A program made the translations under genes and the position numbers. From Actinokineospora bangkokensis (GTDB lineage: Bacteria; Actinomycetota; Actinomycetes; Mycobacteriales; Pseudonocardiaceae): a stretch of 64,000 nucleotides of DNA. Positions 53,708 through 61,139 of the stretch are shown one piece after another (the stretch's first letter is position 1; the number at the start of each line of letters is the position of its first letter). Below the pieces are notes generated by a model. That model saw only the letters and a list, made by a program, of their open reading frames with translations. It did no database searches and was not told where the DNA came from. Where the stretch lies: contig NZ_MKQR01000028.1 of the NCBI RefSeq assembly GCF_001940455.1, forward strand, positions 664,916 to 728,915, read 5' to 3'.

Positions 53708-54778
53708 ATGGATGAGGTTGGCGGGCTGGGTGGGGTGTGGGGGTTGCGGCACCACGGGGATGTCGACGCGGAGCCGGGGTTGGTGGACTTCGCGGTGAAC
53801 GTGCGGCCCGGGGGGCCGCCGGGGTGGTTGCGGGAGCGGTTGGTGGGGGCGTTGGGGCGGGTCGGGGCGTACCCGTCCGCGGGGGATGACCTGGGGGCTC
53901 GGGAGGTCGTGGCTGGGCGGTTCGGGCGGGGGGTGGATGAGGTGGTGGTGTTGAACGGGTCGGCGGAGGGGTTCGCGCTGTTGCCGAACCTGCGGCCGCG
54001 CAAGGCGGCGTTGGTGCACCCGTCGTTCACCGAGCCCGAGGTGGCGTTGCGGCAGGCGGGGGTGCCGGTGGAGCACGTGCTGCTGGATGCGGCGGACGGG
54101 TACGCGCTGCACCCCGGGCGGGTGCCGGAGGACGCGGACCTGGTGGTCGTCGGGAACCCGACGAACCCGACGTCGACGTTGCACCCGCGGGAGGTGGTGT
54201 TGGCGCTCGTGCGGCCGGGGCGGACGGTGGTGGTGGACGAGGCGTTCATGGACGCCGTGCCGGGGGAGCCCGAGTCCGTCGCCGCGGTGAGCGGGGTGGG
54301 GGTCCCCGGGCTGATGGTGTTCCGGAGCCTCACCAAGACCTGGGCGATCCCCGGCCTGCGCGCCGGGTACGCGCTGTCCGACCCGGGCACCCTCGCCCGC
54401 CTCACCTGGAACCGTCCACAGTGGCCTGTCGGCACGCTCGTCCTCGAAGCCGTCCGGGCCTGCGAGGAACCCCGGGCCGTCGCGGAGGCGCGAGCGGGGG
54501 CCGTCCGGCTCGACGAACACCGGGTCGAGTTGCAGAAGGCGCTGGCGGAGATCCCCGGTGTGCGCGTCGAAGGCGACCCCCGGGCACCGTTCCTGCTGCT
54601 CCGGGTGGACGACGGCGCCGGGCTGCGCGCGCACCTGCGGGGTGTGGGGATCGCCGTGCGGCGGGGCGATACGTTTCCCGGGCTCGGGCCCGATCACCTC
54701 CGGGTCGCGGTGCGGCCGCCTGGGGAGTTCGGGGTGTTGGTGGAGGCGGTTCGGGACTACCAGGAGGGGTTGTCGTGA
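53708..54778 (+). CDS. cobC: CobC-like PLP-dependent aminotransferase/decarboxylase
   Basis: 356 residues, fold type I PLP enzyme resembling histidinol-phosphate aminotransferases. [19 protein letters not shown] and [15 protein letters not shown] (PLP lysine K210) are visible. Position matches Rv2231c; the expected reaction is threonine phosphate decarboxylation, giving the aminopropanol arm used by CobD. ATG 53708. The first roughly 200 codons are G-ended with TTG and GGG common, unlike the C-ended second half. Its stop overlaps the next gene (GTGA). Confidence 0.87.
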   Translation: MDEVGGLGGVWGLRHHGDVDAEPGLVDFAVNVRPGGPPGWLRERLVGALGRVGAYPSAGDDLGAREVVAGRFGRGVDEVVVLNGSAEGFALLPNLRPRKAALVHPSFTEPEVALRQAGVPVEHVLLDAADGYALHPGRVPEDADLVVVGNPTNPTSTLHPREVVLALVRPGRTVVVDEAFMDAVPGEPESVAAVSGVGVPGLMVFRSLTKTWAIPGLRAGYALSDPGTLARLTWNRPQWPVGTLVLEAVRACEEPRAVAEARAGAVRLDEHRVELQKALAEIPGVRVEGDPRAPFLLLRVDDGAGLRAHLRGVGIAVRRGDTFPGLGPDHLRVAVRPPGEFGVLVEAVRDYQEGLS

Positions 54779-55614
54779 GCACTGTCGGTGACGCTGTGGC
54801 GGCTTTGGAGCGGGCCTACCCGCCGGAGTTGGCCGAGAGCTGGGACGCGGTGGGGCTCGTCTGCGGTGACCCCGCGGAGGTCGTCGACACGGTGCTGGTG
54901 TGCGTGGACCCGGTGGAGTCCACTGTGGAGGAAGCGGTGGAGCTCGGGGCGCAGTTGGTCGTCGCCCACCACCCGCTGCTGCTCAAGGGGGTGCACGGGG
55001 TCGGGGCGGACACGCAGAAGGGCAGGCTGGTGCACCGGATGATCCGCAGCGGGGTCGCCCTGTTCTGCGCGCACACCAACGCCGACTCCGCCGACCCCGG
55101 GGTGTCCGACGCGTTGGCTGCGGCGTTGGGGCTCACCGTCACCGGGCCGCTGGACCCGAAGGCGGACGGGCGGACGGGGATCGGGCGGGTGGGGGAGCTG
55201 GCGGAGGGCGAGCCGTTCTCGGCGTTCGTCGAGCGGGTGGCGGCGGCGCTGCCCGCGACGGCGTGGGGGGTGCGGGCGGCGGGGGACCCGGGGCGGTCGG
55301 TGCGGCGGGTGGCGGTGTCCGGGGGTGCCGGGGACTCCTACCTCGGGGCCGCGACCGCGGCCGGGGTGGACGTGTTCGTCACCGCCGACCTGCGCCACCA
55401 CCCGGCGGCGGAGCACCTGGCCCGGCCGGGGGCGCCCGCGCTGGTGGACGTGGCGCACTGGGCGAGCGAGTGGCCCTGGTGCGAGCAGGCGGCCTCCGTC
55501 CTGCGCTCGGCCCTCGGCGGTACGGTCGGGGTCGTCGTCTCCACGCGCCGCACCGATCCCTGGACCGCCCAGGTCGCCGGGGCGGTGTCCCGAACCGGGA
55601 GGTCCACCGGGTGA
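54775..55614 (+). CDS. Nif3-like dinuclear metal-centre protein (DUF34)
   Basis: 279 residues. [27 protein letters not shown] and DVAHWASEW contain the His, Asp and Glu ligands typical of the Nif3/YbgI family, which binds two metal ions. Often annotated as GTP cyclohydrolase I type 2 homolog, but activity is unproven. GTG 54775 overlaps the cobC stop; its stop overlaps the zinc-ribbon gene. Counterpart of Rv2230c. Confidence 0.92.
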   Translation: MSTVGDAVAALERAYPPELAESWDAVGLVCGDPAEVVDTVLVCVDPVESTVEEAVELGAQLVVAHHPLLLKGVHGVGADTQKGRLVHRMIRSGVALFCAHTNADSADPGVSDALAAALGLTVTGPLDPKADGRTGIGRVGELAEGEPFSAFVERVAAALPATAWGVRAAGDPGRSVRRVAVSGGAGDSYLGAATAAGVDVFVTADLRHHPAAEHLARPGAPALVDVAHWASEWPWCEQAASVLRSALGGTVGVVVSTRRTDPWTAQVAGAVSRTGRSTG

Positions 55615-56348
55615 AAGCCGAACCCGCCGCCCAGCGCCGCCTGCTCGACCTCGCCGAGGTCGACACCGAGCTCGCGCGCGTGCTGCACCGCCGCACGACC
55701 ATGCCCGAGCTGGCCGAGATCGCCGCCGCCGAGCAGGCGGTGCGGGCCAAGGCCGACGCCAGGGTCGCGGTGCAGACCCAGCTCGACGACCTCGACCGCG
55801 AGGTGGCCAGGCAGGAGAAGGAGATCGACGCGGTGCGCGCCCGCACCGATCGCGACCGGGCGATGATGCAGAGCGGCAAGCTCGGCGCCAAGGCGCTGAC
55901 CGACGTGGAGCACGAGCTGGGCACCCTCCAGCGCCGCCAGTCGGTGCTGGAGGACGACCTGCTGGAGCTGATGGAGCGCCGCGAGGCCGTCGAGATGGAC
56001 GCGCAGCACGCCTCGGTGGAGCTGGCCAAGGCCGAGGAGGCGCTGGCCGGGGCCACCGCCCGCCGCGACGAGAACCTCAAGGACCTCGACACCCAGCAGG
56101 CCCGCCGCGACGCGGAGCGGGCCACGATCGTCCCCGGCCTGCCCGAGGGCCTGCTGGCCCTCTACGAGCGCAAGCGGGCGAGCCGGGGCACCGGGGCGGC
56201 GCTGCTGCGCGCCCGGCACTGCGGGGCGTGCAGGCTGGAGATCGACCGGCGGGAGCTGAGCCGGATCAAGGAGACCGCCGCCGACGAGGTGGTCGAGCAC
56301 GAGGAGTGCGGGGCGATCCTGGTGCGCACCGCCGAGTCCGGCCTCTGA
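55611..56348 (+). CDS. Coiled-coil C4 zinc-ribbon protein (Rv2229c-like)
   Basis: 245 residues. A long antiparallel coiled coil (about 15-185) is followed by a zinc ribbon with two CxxC-type halves: HCGACRLEI, then EHEECGAIL, where the last pair has one Cys visible with His nearby. Conserved next to Nif3 and RNase H genes in actinobacteria. A role in nucleic-acid handling is guessed from the neighbours. GTG 55611 overlaps the Nif3-like stop. Confidence 0.88.
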   Translation: MKAEPAAQRRLLDLAEVDTELARVLHRRTTMPELAEIAAAEQAVRAKADARVAVQTQLDDLDREVARQEKEIDAVRARTDRDRAMMQSGKLGAKALTDVEHELGTLQRRQSVLEDDLLELMERREAVEMDAQHASVELAKAEEALAGATARRDENLKDLDTQQARRDAERATIVPGLPEGLLALYERKRASRGTGAALLRARHCGACRLEIDRRELSRIKETAADEVVEHEECGAILVRTAESGL

Positions 56349-57451
56349 TGCGGGTCGCGGTCGAGGCCGACGGCGGGTCCCGGGGCAACCCGGGGCCCGC
56401 GGGCTACGGGGCCGTCGTCTTCGGCCCCACCGGCGCGGTCCTGGCCGAGCGCGCCGAGCCGATCGGGGTGGCCACCAACAACGTCGCTGAGTACCGGGGC
56501 CTGATCGCGGGGCTGCGGGCGGCCGCGGAGCTGGGGGCCGACGAGGTCGACGTGCGGATGGACTCCAAGCTGGTCGTGGAGCAGATGGCCGGGCGCTGGC
56601 AGGTCAAGCACCCGGCGATGAAGCCGCTGGCCGCCGAGGCCAGGCAGCTGGCTGCCGGGTTCGCCGAGGTGACCTACAGCTGGGTGCCGCGGGCGAGCAA
56701 CGCCCACGCCGACCGGTTGGCCAACTCCGCGATGGACGGCTCGCCGGTGGACTTCACCGCGGGCGCGGAGGTGGGCGAGCCCGCCCCCGCCGCCACGCGC
56801 ACCTCGCCGTCGGGCTGGACCGGGGCGGTGGGGACGCCGACGAAGCTGCTGCTGGTGCGCCACGGCCAGACGCCCATGTCGGTGGAGCGGCGCTACTCCG
56901 GCCGCGGCGACGTGCCGCTCACCCCGCTGGGCGAGGCGCAGGCCGCCGCCGCGGGCCGCCGGGTCGCCGGGCTCGACGGCGTGGACGCCTCGACCCCGGT
57001 GCTGACCTCGCCGCTGGGCCGCACCCGGCAGACCGCGCAGGCCATCGCCGCCGCCACCGGCGGCACCGTGCGGGTGCTCGACGACCTGGTGGAGACGGAC
57101 TTCGGCACCTGGGAGGGGCTGACGTTCCGGGAGGCGGCGGCGCGCGACCCGGAGCTGCACGGGCGCTGGCTGTCGGACACGTCGGTGCCGCCGCCGGGCG
57201 GGGAGAGCTTCGACGCCGTGCACCGCCGGGTCGCCAGGGCGCGCGACGAGGTGCTGCGCGAGCACGGGGGGCGCACGGTGGTGCTGGTCAGCCACGTCAC
57301 CCCGATCAAGACGCTGCTGCGCCTGGCCCTGGACGTGGGGCCCTCGATCCTGTTCCGCCTGCACCTGGACCTGGCGTCGCTGTCGATCGCGGAGTTCTAC
57401 CCGGACGGCAACGCCTCGGTGCGCCTGGTCAACGACATCGCGCACCTCTGA
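56348..57451 (+). CDS. Bifunctional RNase H / histidine phosphatase
   Basis: 367 residues. Residues 1-135 are RNase H type I (EADGGSRGNPG with D8, NNVAEYRGL with Glu, MDSKLVVEQM with Asp). After a linker, residues about 170-367 are a histidine-phosphatase domain with LLVRHGQTP. In mycobacteria (Rv2228c) the second domain acts as alpha-ribazole phosphatase, which fits the cobC-cobD context. ATG 56348 shares one base with the preceding TGA. It converges on the transporter gene with six bases between. Confidence 0.95.
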   Translation: MRVAVEADGGSRGNPGPAGYGAVVFGPTGAVLAERAEPIGVATNNVAEYRGLIAGLRAAAELGADEVDVRMDSKLVVEQMAGRWQVKHPAMKPLAAEARQLAAGFAEVTYSWVPRASNAHADRLANSAMDGSPVDFTAGAEVGEPAPAATRTSPSGWTGAVGTPTKLLLVRHGQTPMSVERRYSGRGDVPLTPLGEAQAAAAGRRVAGLDGVDASTPVLTSPLGRTRQTAQAIAAATGGTVRVLDDLVETDFGTWEGLTFREAAARDPELHGRWLSDTSVPPPGGESFDAVHRRVARARDEVLREHGGRTVVLVSHVTPIKTLLRLALDVGPSILFRLHLDLASLSIAEFYPDGNASVRLVNDIAHL

Positions 57452-57457
57452 GCCCGC

Positions 57458-58690
57458 TCACAGGGCCAGCCACAGCGCGGTGGTGGCCCCGGCGAGCGCC
57501 AGCGGGGTGGTGGCCAGGCCCAGGGCGGTGAACTGGCCGAGCCGGGGCCGCACGCCCGCCCCGAGCAGCACCCGCCGCCAGAGCAGGGTGGCCAGCGAGC
57601 CCACGTAGGTCAGGTTCGGCCCGATGTTGACCCCGAGGAGCACCGCCAGCAGCGGCCCGGGGTGTCCCTGCACGACCGGCAGCAGGATCAGCGTGGCGGG
57701 CAGGTTGTTCACCAGGTTCGCGGCCACCGCGGCGATCCCGGCCACGGCGAGCAGCGCGGGCAGCGACGCCCCGGTCGGCAGCACCGCGTCCAGCAGGTCG
57801 CGGGCACCGTTGTCCGCGACGGCCTCGACCACCACCGCCAGCGCGGCGACGAACAGGCACAGCAGCGGCGCCGCGGCCGAGACGACCTGCCCGGGGGTGA
57901 CCCGCCGCCGGGCCAGGGCGCGCCCGGCGAGCACCACCGCGGCGGCGACGGCCACGGCCACCGCGGGCACGTGCACCAGCGGCCCCGCGCAGAACCCCAG
58001 GAGCATCACCCCGAGCGCCACCAGGGCGAACACCGGCGCGTCGCCGGGCGGTTCTGCCGAGGGGGTGCCCGGCCGCAGGTCCGTGCGGAAGAACCACCAG
58101 AACACCGCGAACTCGACGGCGATCGCCACCAGCCACGGTCCGGCCATGAGCCCGGCGAAGGAGAGGAACCCCAGGCCGCTGGCGTTGAAGGCGAGCAGGT
58201 TGGTCAGGTTCGACACCGGCAGCAGCGTCGAGGCCGAGTTGGACAGGTGCGCGCAGGCGTAGGCGGGCGGGGTGGCCGAGACCCGCAGGTGGCGGGCGGT
58301 CACCAGCACGACGGGGGTCAGCAGCACGACGGTCGCGTCCAGGCTCAGCACCGCCGTGGTCCCGGCCGCGGCGGCGAACGTCAGCCCCAGCAGCCCGCGC
58401 GCCGACCCCCGGCAGGCCGCCCCGACCCGCGCCCCGAGCCATCGGAAGACGCCCTCGGTGTCGGCCACGTGCGCGACCACCAGCACGGCGGCGAGGAACA
58501 GCAGCGTGTCGCCCAGTTCCACCACCCGCGCGAGGGCCGCCGCGGGCCCGACCAGGCCCAGTGCGAGGACCACCACGGCCCCCGGCACCGCGGCGACGGC
58601 CTCCGGCCACCCCCGGGGCCGCGCCACGGCGAACCCCAGGACCAGCAACAACACCACCACGGCCGCGACCGTCCCGCCCACCCCGTGCAC
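57458..58690 (-). CDS. ArsB/NhaD-type ion transporter
   Basis: 410 residues with about 11 membrane helices. The motifs LSNSASTLLPVSNLTN, NLVNNLPATLILLP and GVNIGPNLTYVGSLATLLW resemble the arsenite pump and Na+/H+ antiporter branch of the ion transporter superfamily. No ars regulator or reductase gene is adjacent, so the substrate stays open: arsenite, Na+ or a small anion. GTG 58690. Confidence 0.82.
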   Translation of the reverse strand: MHGVGGTVAAVVVLLLVLGFAVARPRGWPEAVAAVPGAVVVLALGLVGPAAALARVVELGDTLLFLAAVLVVAHVADTEGVFRWLGARVGAACRGSARGLLGLTFAAAAGTTAVLSLDATVVLLTPVVLVTARHLRVSATPPAYACAHLSNSASTLLPVSNLTNLLAFNASGLGFLSFAGLMAGPWLVAIAVEFAVFWWFFRTDLRPGTPSAEPPGDAPVFALVALGVMLLGFCAGPLVHVPAVAVAVAAAVVLAGRALARRRVTPGQVVSAAAPLLCLFVAALAVVVEAVADNGARDLLDAVLPTGASLPALLAVAGIAAVAANLVNNLPATLILLPVVQGHPGPLLAVLLGVNIGPNLTYVGSLATLLWRRVLLGAGVRPRLGQFTALGLATTPLALAGATTALWLAL

Positions 58691-58777
58691 AGGGGGAACG
58701 GTAGCCCGCCGGCCGCGCTCGAACCGCGCGAGGCGGGCCCCGGGGAGGGGCGGGCGGGGGAGATCAGGCAGGGAGGG

Positions 58778-59326
58778 TCAGGCGGTGAGGGCGGAGGCCT
58801 TGCGCAGGGCGTCCTGGAAGGGCACCAGGGCGTCCTCCAGGGCCTTGCGGGCGGGGGCGAGCACCGCGCCGGTGCCGGTGCCGGGCTCCTCGATCATGCG
58901 GTCCGGGACGAAGTGGCCGGGCAGGACCTTGGTGGCGCCCATGGCGAAGAGCAGGGGGCGCAGGACGAAGTCCAGCGCGACGAGGTGGCCCTGGGAGCCG
59001 CCGGTGGCCAGGGGCAGCACCGCCTTGCCGACGAGCGCGCCGGTGGGCAGCAGGTCGAGCAGGGACTTGACCAGGCCGCTGTAGGCGGCGCGGTAGACCG
59101 GGCTCACCACCACCAGGCCGTCGGCGGACTCCACGGCGGACAGGGCGGCGCTGATGGCGGGCTCGGCGCGGTCCTCGGCCAGCAGGGCCACGGTGGGCAG
59201 GTCGCGGACGGCCAGGAGGTCGGCGGAGTGGCCCGCCGCGGTCAGGGCGGTGGCGACCAGCGTGGCCACGACGCCGGGGCGGGCGGTGCTCGACGGGCTG
59301 CCCGAGATGATCAGCACGGTGCTCAC
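58778..59326 (-). CDS. NADPH-dependent FMN reductase (SsuE-like flavodoxin fold)
   Basis: 182 residues. STVLIISGSPSSTARPG is the phosphate loop and SPVYRAAYSGLVKSLLDLLP the flavin-side helix of the SsuE/NADPH-dependent FMN reductase family; ATGGSQGHL follows. It supplies reduced flavin to a monooxygenase, but none is adjacent. GTG 59326 is chosen since GAGGAG stands 7 bases upstream. Confidence 0.87.
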   Translation of the reverse strand: MSTVLIISGSPSSTARPGVVATLVATALTAAGHSADLLAVRDLPTVALLAEDRAEPAISAALSAVESADGLVVVSPVYRAAYSGLVKSLLDLLPTGALVGKAVLPLATGGSQGHLVALDFVLRPLLFAMGATKVLPGHFVPDRMIEEPGTGTGAVLAPARKALEDALVPFQDALRKASALTA

Positions 59327-59521
59327 GGTCTGGCTCCTCACTCAGCTGCGGGACGGTCGGCGGCGGGCGCCGCGACAGATCCCGTCGGCGAGGCGGCCGT
59401 AGTCGAGGTGCCTGCGCCGGGTGAGGTGGTCACCGGACATGGTCGGCAGTAGAGCAGCAGCGCGCGGCGGCCCTCAACGCCGTCCACAGCATGGGACGTC
59501 GGGCCCATCCAGCGGACGGCG

Positions 59522-59527
59522 TATCCT
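59522..59527 (+). promoter_or_regulatory. Probable -10 box of rnpB
   Basis: TATCCT stands 7 bases before the first base of the RNase P RNA, the proper distance for initiation there. No clear -35 box is visible. Confidence 0.5.
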
Positions 59528-59534
59528 CTGCTGC

Positions 59535-59928
59535 GCGGGCGAGTCGGCCGGGCGGCCGCGGCGGGGGGTTCCCCCGACGAGGAAAGTCCGGACTCCGCAG
59601 GGCAGGGTGGTTGTTAACGGCAACCCGGGGTGACCCGCGGGACAGTGCCACAGAGAGCAGACCGCCTGGTGGCGACACCAGGTAAGGGTGAAACGGTGGT
59701 GTAAGAGACCACCAGCGCCCCGGGTGACCGGGGCGGCTAGGTAAACCCCACCCGGAGCAAGGCCAAGAGGGGGTCCTCGCGGACCCCTGCGCAGGCGTTC
59801 GAGGGCTGCCCGCCCGAGCCTGCGGGTAGGCCGCTGGAGCCTGCCGGCGACGGCAGGCCTAGATGGATGGCCGCCACCGGGGCCCCGCGCCCCGGGACAG
59901 GATCCGGCTTACACGCCGGCTCGCCCGC
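59535..59928 (+). ncRNA. rnpB: RNase P RNA, bacterial type A
   Basis: GCGGGCGAG at the 5' end pairs with CTCGCCCGC at the 3' end (helix P1). Conserved blocks include GAGGAAAGTCCGGACTCC, CAGGGTGGTTGTTAACGGC, ACAGAGAGCAGACCGCC, GGTAAGGGTGAAACGGT and GATGGATGGCCGCC, and GACAGGATCCGGCTTACA near the end. About 394 nt. Catalytic RNA that trims the 5' leader of tRNA precursors. Confidence 0.97.
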
Positions 59929-60315
59929 ACCCCCGGGGTTAGTCCGGTCGGCAGTACACCGATCGGAGTAACTTCGCTCGTGTAGTAGTGGAAGAAGTGC
60001 TGTGATTCGCCACACCCAGGGTGAGCGGACCTCGGGCAAGCGGGTGAAACCGCCCCGCCACCCGATTTTTCCCGCTCTGCGGGGTCGTCACCGGCCCTCC
60101 CCGGATGATGATGGGTGTGGTCAGATAGCAGCCGCACGGCACCGGAGGGGTGGTCGCAGCACACGGAACGCGTTCTCGCAGCTACCCCCCGTAATGACAA
60201 TCATGTGCTTGTCGTGCTGTACTTCCCTGGTGCAGCACGAGGCACAGCCGACAGACCTGCCGCGCAGGAGCACCGCCCCCCGACCGACCGGCTTCCGCGC
60301 ACTTGGGAGATCGAC
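59929..60315. other. Upstream region of type IV secretion-like genes
   Basis: 387 bases without a recognised gene. The first part ends transcription of rnpB by default. GTAATGACAATCATG at 60191-60205 contains a small ATGA/TCAT palindrome, and a hairpin lies at 60205-60245. Presumably it carries the promoter of the genes starting at 60316. Confidence 0.55.
60205..60245. promoter_or_regulatory. Hairpin in leader of type IV secretion-like genes
   Basis: TCGTGCTG (60212-60219) pairs perfectly with CAGCACGA (60233-60240) over 13 bases; outer GTGC and GCAC extend it with a bulge. It lies 71 bases before the first gene, so it could be an operator or an RNA leader element. Confidence 0.4.
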
Positions 60316-60600
60316 ATGAGCACCCCCGCCCTCCAGGCCATCGTGGAGCTGGCCCAGAACGAGCAGACCGCCATCGACACCGGCGGTGTCCGGGACTGGA
60401 TCCTCAACAACATCATCCCGCTGCTGCTGCTGGCCGTCGCGCTGACGCTGCTGTACCTCGGCGGCGGCAAGGGGGACAACTCCGGCGTCATGCGCCGCCT
60501 CGGCGGGGTGGTGATCGCGCTGGGCATCATCGGCCTGGCGGTGACGACCGACGCGGGCAAGAACATCGGCACCTGGATCGCCGGCCTGTTCACCGGCTGA
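60316..60600 (+). CDS. Small two-helix membrane protein (VirB2/TrbC-like position)
   Basis: 94 residues. Two hydrophobic segments, NIIPLLLLAVALTLLYL and VVIALGIIGLAV, flank a short basic Gly-rich loop; the N-terminus is polar. Size, topology and first place before VirB3-like and VirB4-like genes fit a pilin-like VirB2/TrbC protein, though no sequence signature proves it and no cleaved signal is obvious. ATG 60316 follows GGGAGA. Confidence 0.7.
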   Translation: MSTPALQAIVELAQNEQTAIDTGGVRDWILNNIIPLLLLAVALTLLYLGGGKGDNSGVMRRLGGVVIALGIIGLAVTTDAGKNIGTWIAGLFTG

Positions 60601-60620
60601 GAAGAAAGCGCCGGTGAACC

Positions 60621-61139
60621 GTGCGGATCCGCACCGACGACGAGGTCTACCGGGTCGACGCCGTGTGGCTCGGCCCGCCGAAGGCGACCTTCCCCTGGCG
60701 CGCCCGGTACGTGGCGTGGGGCGTGGGCTCCGTCGTCTACCTCCTCCTGCTGACCGTCCTGCGCAACCTCGGCGTCGGCCTGTTCTGGTCGTTCGCCTGG
60801 GGCATGGTGGGCACCATCGCCCTCACGATGCTGATCACCTCCCGGATCAGCCACGAGCGGCCGCTGACCGCCGTGCTGACCATGTGGGTGCGCGAGCTGA
60901 ACACGCCCCGGGAGGACACCACCGCCCAGGGCGGGGCGGTCAGCGCGGCGGCGGTGCGCGTGCGCGCCGAGTACCCGCGCAAGCGCGACAAGCAGAAGCG
61001 CCGGGCCGAGCGGGCCCGTGAGCGCAGCCGCGCCAAGCGGCAGCAGGCCCCCGGCACCCCCGCCGGGCAGCACGAGCAGAAGCAGACCAGGCAGCGCCGC
61101 CCGAGGAAGAAGGAGGTCAGCGGTGTTCGGACGCCGTAA
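60621..61139 (+). CDS. Membrane protein (VirB3/PrgI-like)
   Basis: 172 residues. VRIRTDDEVYRVDAVWLGPP leads into two close membrane helices (about 32-75, separated by a short turn). A cytoplasmic tail follows that is highly basic from residue 115 on (KRDKQKRRAERARERSRAKR). Its position before a VirB4-type ATPase suggests a VirB3/PrgI-like inner-membrane partner. GTG 60621; its end overlaps the ATPase gene by 17 bases. Confidence 0.68.
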   Translation: MRIRTDDEVYRVDAVWLGPPKATFPWRARYVAWGVGSVVYLLLLTVLRNLGVGLFWSFAWGMVGTIALTMLITSRISHERPLTAVLTMWVRELNTPREDTTAQGGAVSAAAVRVRAEYPRKRDKQKRRAERARERSRAKRQQAPGTPAGQHEQKQTRQRRPRKKEVSGVRTP

